In this document: one piece after another, positions 58,936 through 64,000 of the stretch
Layout of the letters: each line of letters opens with the position of its first letter
How positions within the stretch are numbered: the stretch's first letter is position 1
Assembly (NCBI GenBank): GCA_965278995.1
Contig: OZ257136.1
Coordinates: 5,332,001-5,396,000, forward strand
Reading direction: 5' to 3'
DNA from: JADJYF01 sp965278995
GTDB lineage: Bacteria; Pseudomonadota; Gammaproteobacteria; Ga0077536
Length of the DNA stretch: 64,000 nt
Notes under the pieces: model-generated
What the model was told of the DNA's origin: nothing
The model's database searches: none
The model's input: the letters and a program-made list of their open reading frames with translations, nothing else
Program-made: the position numbers and the translations under genes

Positions 58936-59110
58936 GGTGTGCCTCGTCCAGGCTTGTCCACGCGCTCGACTGCAGTTAACATGCTAATATATTACTCCAC
59001 ATCGTCGCGCCTTGGCATGTTGGTGGAAAACGGCCGTGCCTGCCGGAACATGCTTTTCCGACGGTTCAATTGTCGCTCGGCCGCCGGTCATGGCGGGGGG
59101 GTAGCTTGAG

Positions 59111-60397
59111 ATGAAAATCCGCCTGGGAGCCTTCATCCTGCCCAGCGTCGGCGCCACTCCGGAGCAGTTCGAGCGCGGCTTCGCCGGCCAGAACCCGAAC
59201 TACTACCAGCGCGGGCTGGCCGATTGCGCGCGCATTCTGCGCCAGATCGAACAATTGGGCTTCGACTTTGTCGCCTTCTCGGAGCACCACTTCCATCTCG
59301 AAGGGCTCGAGGTCTCGAACAATCCGGTTCTGCTCGGCACTTGGGCCGCCATGCAGACTTCCCGCCTGCGTATCGGGCAGATGGGCAACGTGCTGCCGGC
59401 GCGCAATCCCCTGCTGCTGGCCGAAGACCTCGCCATGCTCGACCATTTTTCGCAAGGTCGCATGTGCGCCGGCTTCGCGCGCGGCTACCAGGCGCGCCAT
59501 GTCATGACCATTGGCCAGAAGATGAACGCGGTCTGGACGGCGGCCAACGATCCGCAGTTCGCCGAGCACGACCGTATCAACCGAGAGCTGTTCAACGAGC
59601 ACTACGCAATCATCCGGCGGGCCTGGGCCGAGCCCTTGTTCAGTCATCAGGGCCAGCACTGGCAACTGCCACCGGCCGGCATCCAGTGGGACCATCCGGC
59701 GACCCGGCACATGGCGCCCGGCATGGTACACGACGATGGCGAGCTGGCGCAGGTCGGTATCGCGCCTCTGACCCTGCAGGAGCCGGACGCGATCGAAATC
59801 TTCATTCCGTTCACGATGAGCCCGGCGACCATTGAATGGGCCGCGACTCAGGGCATCACACCGGTCATCTTCACGCCGATCGTGGAACACGCCCGCGCCT
59901 CGGTCGATCTCTACCACCGTGCCGCGCAGGCAGTCGGACGTGAGGTCGCGTGGGGCAAGGGCCTCGGGCACTTCCGCGAGATCGTGGTCGCCGACACCGA
60001 CGCCGAAGCACAGGCCGTGATGGAGCGCGGGCTCGGCTACGTGTGGACGCGCTGGCACGACTGGTTCGGTTTCAACGAAGCGCTGCGGCGCCCGGGTGAG
60101 ACCGGGGCCATCCCGAACACGCCGGACAGCGTGCGCGAGCGCGGCTATTCGATCTGCGGTTCGGTCGACACGGTGGCGCGCCAACTCGCCGCCATGATCG
60201 AGGACTTGAACACCGACCTCATCGTGCCCTGGATCGCAACCGGGCCGGCGCCCATCGATGGCCTGCTGAAGAGCAACGAACTGCTGGTCGAGAAGGTGCT
60301 GCCGAAGCTCGGCGTCGAACTCACCCGGTTCAAACCCAAACTGCGCGCCGACTACGACGGGCGCGGCTGGCACGCCCGGCAGGAGTCCGAGCCGTGA
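59111..60397 (+). CDS. LLM class flavin-dependent oxidoreductase (luciferase-like monooxygenase)
   Basis: A 428-residue TIM-barrel flavin-dependent enzyme. MKIRLGAFILPSVGATPEQF, FDFVAFSEHHFHLEG (the EHH motif of luciferase alpha-like proteins), SRLRIGQMGNVLPARNPLLLAEDLAML and GRMCAGFARGYQARH match bacterial-luciferase-like monooxygenases. It needs reduced flavin from a reductase not seen here. It is divergent from the GntR-HigB gene (175 bp), the former regulator of this locus. Its stop overlaps the HpaB-like relic by 4 bp. Confidence 0.9.
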   Translation: MKIRLGAFILPSVGATPEQFERGFAGQNPNYYQRGLADCARILRQIEQLGFDFVAFSEHHFHLEGLEVSNNPVLLGTWAAMQTSRLRIGQMGNVLPARNPLLLAEDLAMLDHFSQGRMCAGFARGYQARHVMTIGQKMNAVWTAANDPQFAEHDRINRELFNEHYAIIRRAWAEPLFSHQGQHWQLPPAGIQWDHPATRHMAPGMVHDDGELAQVGIAPLTLQEPDAIEIFIPFTMSPATIEWAATQGITPVIFTPIVEHARASVDLYHRAAQAVGREVAWGKGLGHFREIVVADTDAEAQAVMERGLGYVWTRWHDWFGFNEALRRPGETGAIPNTPDSVRERGYSICGSVDTVARQLAAMIEDLNTDLIVPWIATGPAPIDGLLKSNELLVEKVLPKLGVELTRFKPKLRADYDGRGWHARQESEP

Positions 60398-61243
60398 TCA
60401 TCCGTACCGGTACGCAGTTCATCGCCGGCCTCGAGGACACCCGCGAGGTCTGGTACGACGGCCGGCGGGTCGATGACGTCTCTACCTTCCCGCAGTTCCG
60501 CGCCGCGGTCGGTTCCCTGGCGCGGCTCTACGACCTGCAGCACCTGCCGGCCAACCTCGACGTCATGTCAGTGGAATCGAGCGAACTCGACACCCGCATC
60601 GCACGCGCGTTCGAGATCCCGCACAGCCACTACGACCTGCGCCTGAGGCGCGAGACCTATTTCAGGATTGCCGAGTCAACCTGCGGCATGATGGGCCGCA
60701 GCCCGGACATCCTGAACGTGATGCTGGCCGCGCTCGCGGCCAAGCAAAGCATCTTCGCCGAGCACTCGCCGGCGCGCGCGCGCGGTGGTCGACTACTACC
60801 GCCACGTCGCGACCAACGATCTGTTTCTGACCCACGCCCTGCTCGATCCGCAGATCGACAAGGGTCGGCCGCGCCATCAGCAGGCCGATCCCTCGATTCC
60901 GCTCAGGGTCACCGGCCGAACCCGCGAGGGCTTGATCCTGAACGGCATCAAGCGCATCGCGACCGCGGCACCGTATGCAGACGAACCCCTGGTGTGGCCG
61001 TTTCCCCCGACCTTTCAGCCGGGTGAAGAGGCCTACGCCAACGTGTTCGCCATCCCGATGGCGAGCAAGGGCCTCATCACCTTGTGCCGGCCGTCGTTCG
61101 CGGCGCAGGGCGCACTGCGCGATTTTCCGCTCTCGGCATGCTTCGACGAGATGGATGCGACAGTCGTGTTCGACGACGTGCTGGTGCCGTGGGACGGGTG
61201 TTCGTGCAAGTCGACATCGCGCTCCTAAACAGAGGACAACAGT
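60394..61243 (+). pseudogene. HpaB-type two-component flavin monooxygenase relic (two frameshifts, C-terminus lost)
   Basis: The N-terminal part reads IIRTGTQFIAGLEDTREVWY and LRRETYFRIAESTCGMMGRS, typical of HpaB/PvcC oxygenases. Loss of one CG unit in the alternating GC run at 60772-60784 shifts the frame. The next frame continues VVDYYRHVATNDLFLTHALL to VVFDDVLVPWDG. A single missing base near 61195 shifts it again to RVFVQVDIALLNR. The remaining ~half (HpaB is ~500 aa) is replaced by the leader of the next gene. It is inactive unless the frameshifts are sequencing errors, and the truncation remains anyway. Confidence 0.85.
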
Positions 61244-62305
61244 ATGGATTTCGGTATAGCAATCTTCAGCTCGGCGCACTCGTGGAAGGTGGTCAAGCGG
61301 GCCGAAGAGCTCGGTTTCAATCACGCCTGGTTCTACGACAGCCAGTTGCTCGCGGCCGACGTCTACGCCGTAATGGCGCTGGCCGCGCAAGCCACCTCGC
61401 GCATCAAGCTCGGTACCGGCGTGGCCATCCCGAGCAACCGCATCTCGCCGATCACGGCGTCGGCCCTGGCGACGCTGAACGCACTCGCGCCCGGCCGCAT
61501 CCTGTTCGGTGTCGGGACCGGCTTCACCGGGCGCCGCGCGATGGGTCTGAATGCGGTCAAGCTGGTCGACATGCAAGCTTATGTCGAGGAGGTCTACGCA
61601 CTGCTGCGCGGCGAGACCATCCCCATACCCATCGAGGGCCAGCAGCCCAAGGCGCGGCTCCTGCACCCGGATCGCGGCCTCATCAACACTCGTGACCCGA
61701 TCCCGCTGCACATGTCGGCGCTGGGCCCCAAGGCGCGCGACTGCTGCGCACGCATGCAGGCCGGCTGGATCACCTTCGCCGGCAACGAACAGATGGCCAA
61801 TACCGATCTGGCCGCGATGCAGGCGAGCTGGTCGAATGGCGGCCATGCGCCAGATTCGCTCTACAGCACGGTCTTCACCCTGGGCCGCGTGCTCGACCCC
61901 GGCGAGCCGTACGACAGCCCCAAGGCGCTGGCCCAGGGCGGTCCTCTCGCCGCCATCGTGTTCCACAACCTGGTCGAAGCGGACGAGCGCGGCAGCATCA
62001 TCGACGTCGACCCGAGTTGGGCGCCGATCGTCGAGTGCTACAAGGCGCTCCACCAGCGCTACCTGCCGAGAGACGCGCGCTACCTGGAGCTCCACCGTGG
62101 GCATCTCATCTACCTGCGCGACGACGAGCGTGACCTCATCACCGCCGACGCGGTCAGGCATCTGTCGATGACCGGAACGGTGGCGCAGTTGCGCGAGAAG
62201 ATCCGGTCGCTCGAGGCTGCCGGCTACTCGCAGCTCGCGATCCAGATAGTGCAGGACCACGAAGACGCGGTGGAGGACTGGGCGCGGGTGATCGAAGGAT
62301 TGTGA
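61244..62305 (+). CDS. LLM class flavin-dependent oxidoreductase, F420/FMN-type
   Basis: A 353-residue luciferase-like barrel. MDFGIAIFSSAHSWKVVKRA, FNHAWFYDSQLLAADVYAVM, RIKLGTGVAIPSNRISPITAS and APGRILFGVGTGFTGRRAMG match Mer-like and F420-type LLM proteins, but cofactor choice cannot be read from sequence. AGAGGACAAC precedes the ATG. With the upstream LLM gene and HpaB relic it forms a degraded oxygenase cluster. It looks intact. Confidence 0.9.
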   Translation: MDFGIAIFSSAHSWKVVKRAEELGFNHAWFYDSQLLAADVYAVMALAAQATSRIKLGTGVAIPSNRISPITASALATLNALAPGRILFGVGTGFTGRRAMGLNAVKLVDMQAYVEEVYALLRGETIPIPIEGQQPKARLLHPDRGLINTRDPIPLHMSALGPKARDCCARMQAGWITFAGNEQMANTDLAAMQASWSNGGHAPDSLYSTVFTLGRVLDPGEPYDSPKALAQGGPLAAIVFHNLVEADERGSIIDVDPSWAPIVECYKALHQRYLPRDARYLELHRGHLIYLRDDERDLITADAVRHLSMTGTVAQLREKIRSLEAAGYSQLAIQIVQDHEDAVEDWARVIEGL

Positions 62306-62386
62306 GGTAGGAGTGGGTGTGCCGCGAGAGCAACTGATTATCGAGAATCGCCAGATATGAAAAAGCAACTTATTGAAACTACAGAT

Positions 62387-62458
62387 GCCGGAGAGAGAGG
62401 AATCGAACCTCGGACCGACCAACTACGAATCTGGTAGCAATGTATTGCGCATTCCGGC
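62387..62458 (-). tRNA. tRNA-like relic, degenerate
   Basis: 72 nt on the minus strand. A 6-bp acceptor GCCGGA/TCCGGC closes it. D-arm-like GCAA/TTGC follows, then an anticodon-like stem CTAC/GTAG with a 7-nt loop CAGATTC that lacks U33. The T arm is GAGG/CCTC around TTCGATT. There is no CCA. The 3' end CGAGG-TTCGATTCC-TCTCTCTCCGG is close to that of the tRNA-Ser(GCU) in this window, so it may be a degenerate att-site copy. It is probably not functional. Confidence 0.45.
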
Positions 62459-62500
62459 CATGGCGGCCACCCTCGGAGCGTAGCGACGCAAGTGGGTTAG

Positions 62501-62640
62501 CTACTTATCAGACTGTCCGCCATGCTTCAAGGCCGCGTTCTCTTTTCGCATGTGTTCCTTCGAGGAGAGTTCGATGCGATGGGCGTTGTGCACCAGCCGA
62601 TCGAGGATCGTGCCGGCGCCGATATGAGCTAGCGTTTAAG
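62501..62640 (-). pseudogene. IS21-family istB C-terminal relic
   Basis: The minus-strand frame reads ILDRLVHNAHRIELSSKEHM, then a short tail ending in a TAG at 62503-62501. This is the C-terminus of the IstB helper ATPase of IS21 elements. Only ~45 codons remain. The sequence directly upstream (GTGGTCCGATCTTAAACGCTAGC) looks like the multiple terminal repeats of IS21-type ends, so an internal deletion joined an element end to the istB tail. Confidence 0.75.
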
Positions 62641-62649
62641 ATCGGACCA

Positions 62650-62887
62650 CCGACAGTGGCGTAGCCGATGGGTCCTTCGGACTGGCTCAGTGTAAAGTCG
62701 GCAGACATCTTGGAAATGGCTCAATTCGGCGTCGGCGGCAACGGACGTGGGCAATGGGCAACTGCGCCCGATACGTGAGCGCCAGTGCCAGCGCATGGAC
62801 GAACGCCCGCGTGCTGGTGGGCGAGAAATCGGTCAGATTAAGAATGGACCCGAACAGGCGTCGTTCCGGATCGGTCGCGACACTCAT
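62650..62887 (-). pseudogene. Universal stress protein (UspA-like) relic
   Basis: From an ATG at 62887 with GAGGT 7 nt upstream, the frame reads LFGSILNLTDFSPTSTRAFV then HALALALTYRAQLPIAHV, the UspA N-terminus. After that the frame shifts near 62744. A shifted reading continues VAADAELSHFQDVCRLYTEP, still Usp-like, until the istB scar. Only about half of the ~140-residue family length survives. It is non-functional. Confidence 0.7.
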
Positions 62888-62904
62888 CGTGTTACCTCGG
62901 CGTG

Positions 62905-64000
62905 TCAGCTGATGAAACCAATCTCGCGCGCACGCTGCACCGCCTGAGAACGTCTGCGCGCCCCTAACTTTTGGAACAGCTGGCGCAGATTCCACTTCAC
63001 GGTGTTTTCGGTCAGACCGAGACTGTCGCCGACCTCCCGGTTCGATAGCCCCTGCGCAACCAAGCCAATCACTTCCAGCTCGCGCGGACTCAGCTGCTGA
63101 TACCCCGGCACCAGTGGTCCGACGGCCTTTTGGCTCGAAGGCACGTGATCGGCAGCGCCGAGCCCGCCACCTCCGGCGAGCATGGCCGTCAAACCGTCGA
63201 CGAAAGTCGCGAGTTCGGGATCCGTGACGCGCATCGACAAGCAGGTCCGCGCGACCGCCGTACGCACGGGTTCATCTTCGTCGAGGAACGGCCGCACGAT
63301 CCGATACGCTGCTGCGAGCCTGATGCCTTCCCGCAGTTCGCGCTGAGCGGCAGGTTCATCGCGCAGCGTCGTGTGCGCGAGTGCGGCCAGCACACGAAAC
63401 TGTATTTCGGGGCGCGGCAGCCGTCGATCGCGGGCATAGCGACTCCATTTGCGCGCGAGCGACAATCCCACTCGCGGTTCATTGCTGGCAATAGCCGCCC
63501 GGATCCGGGCCTGCGCCCGGATTGCCTGCCGGGCTCCGCCGCCCCGCGTCGGCAGAAACGCGTCGAGCGGGCGGTTGAGTTGCTCGTCGCGAATAATCGA
63601 GCGCAGCTGCGCGGGCTTGCGCAAGCCGCTCAATAGCCTGATCTTTTCATGCACCAGGTGGGCTCTGATGCGTTCCGGGCGGTGCTGCTCGACGCTTGCC
63701 GCGCGTTCGTGCGACTCGAGGATTGTCATCGCCGCCGCGACGTCACCGGCCGCACGGTGCAGTCGTGACGGCACGAGAAATGAGGCGATCTGATAATCGC
63801 CGAAATTGAGTCTGTCGGTTATGGACGAATATTTTTCTATCAGCCGCCGGGCCTTGTCGAGGTCGTTGCTCTCATAGTATGCGAGTGCGAGGATCGTCGC
63901 CGGCATCGCAGCCAGCGGTGTATCGGCTCCTCCGATGCGGATGGCGAACGCGATGGCTTGCTTCAGCGATACGACGGCCTCGTCCATGTGCCCGGCACCC
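62905..64000 (-). CDS. LuxR/MalT-type transcriptional regulator, partial (N-terminus off the right edge)
   Basis: At least 364 residues are visible. An ATG at 63987 is in frame, but the frame stays open to the window end and the motif around it (GAGHMDEAV) is internal to TPR-like repeats, so the gene continues. The C-terminal LuxR helix-turn-helix reads LSPRELEVIGLVAQGLSNRE then LGLTENTVKWNLRQLFQKLG. The upstream part is a TPR/helical array, as in MalT and large LuxR activators. The missing part should hold an ATPase domain. Its target is unknown. Confidence 0.88.
   Translation of the reverse strand, partial: GAGHMDEAVVSLKQAIAFAIRIGGADTPLAAMPATILALAYYESNDLDKARRLIEKYSSITDRLNFGDYQIASFLVPSRLHRAAGDVAAAMTILESHERAASVEQHRPERIRAHLVHEKIRLLSGLRKPAQLRSIIRDEQLNRPLDAFLPTRGGGARQAIRAQARIRAAIASNEPRVGLSLARKWSRYARDRRLPRPEIQFRVLAALAHTTLRDEPAAQRELREGIRLAAAYRIVRPFLDEDEPVRTAVARTCLSMRVTDPELATFVDGLTAMLAGGGGLGAADHVPSSQKAVGPLVPGYQQLSPRELEVIGLVAQGLSNREVGDSLGLTENTVKWNLRQLFQKLGARRRSQAVQRAREIGFIS

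Noticed and set aside
53525..64000. attR duplicate of the tRNA-Arg 3' end
   Set aside because: I scanned for the terminal T-arm/acceptor sequence and found no second copy. The tRNA-like relic at 62387 resembles tRNA-Ser, not tRNA-Arg.

Overview
The window reads as chromosomal DNA of a GC-rich gammaproteobacterium. The housekeeping order is gammaproteobacterial: ybeD-lipB-lipA, guaB-guaA, and recA-recX-alaS-lysC-csrA-tRNA-Ser. The accessory content is rich in flavin oxygenases: three Baeyer-Villiger-type monooxygenases, one old-yellow enzyme and two luciferase-like monooxygenases. That suits an environmental degrader, for example the Nevskiales/Steroidobacter-like group, but the species cannot be fixed from sequence alone. 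Genes are densely packed on both strands. No rRNA genes or CRISPR arrays were seen.

Layout. 1-17.5 kb: a partial outer-membrane barrel gene, an OYE reductase, three FAD monooxygenases, an ECF41 sigma operon (sigma factor, AhpD-like protein, membrane protein) with a recognisable ECF41 promoter, an HTTM-type membrane protein pair, a Tet-like exporter, an AI-2E-family protein, a YadGH-like ABC exporter and a lipase-like hydrolase. 17.5-27.6 kb: core metabolism (pgm, sixA-like, ybeD-lipB-lipA, ydcF-like, xseA, guaB, guaA). 27.6-29.5 kb: an inserted AbiE toxin-antitoxin pair with a perfect palindromic operator candidate. 29.7-45.8 kb: mostly housekeeping (5-FCL, HIT, tadA, pncC, thpR, recA, a CTG-started recX, alaS, lysC with an internal beta-subunit start, csrA, tRNA-Ser, MepK-like, SDR, an SSB-tailed DUF3127 protein, sirtuin, HU, D-amino-acid dehydrogenase, nitroreductase, a lactonase-like propeller). 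45.8-53.4 kb: an OFA-family transporter, a REC-PP2C-ATPase regulator whose phosphoacceptor is Glu, a MetE-C-like protein, DUF485 plus an ActP-like symporter, and a PEBP protein.

53.4-58.9 kb is a genomic island downstream of tRNA-Arg(UCG). It holds a tyrosine integrase overlapping an excisionase-like gene, a repeat-rich noncoding zone with two palindrome-bearing repeats that show compensatory changes, a second tyrosine recombinase, a roughly 330-nt field of ten consecutive hairpins that looks like an unannotated structured RNA, an internally deleted IS91 transposase, and a HigBA toxin-antitoxin pair. The toxin is fused in frame to the DNA-binding half of a GntR regulator. 59-62.3 kb carries two luciferase-like monooxygenases around a doubly frameshifted, truncated HpaB-type oxygenase. 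62.3-62.9 kb is a scar region (tRNA-like relic, IS21 istB tail, broken UspA gene), followed by the C-terminal part of a MalT/LuxR-type regulator that runs off the right edge.

The strongest leads for new biology are the hairpin field at 56.49-56.82 kb, the covarying palindromic repeats at 55.2/55.4 kb, the GntR-HigB chimera, the ECF41 operon with its matching promoter, the CTG-initiated recX, and the Glu-for-Asp receiver domain.
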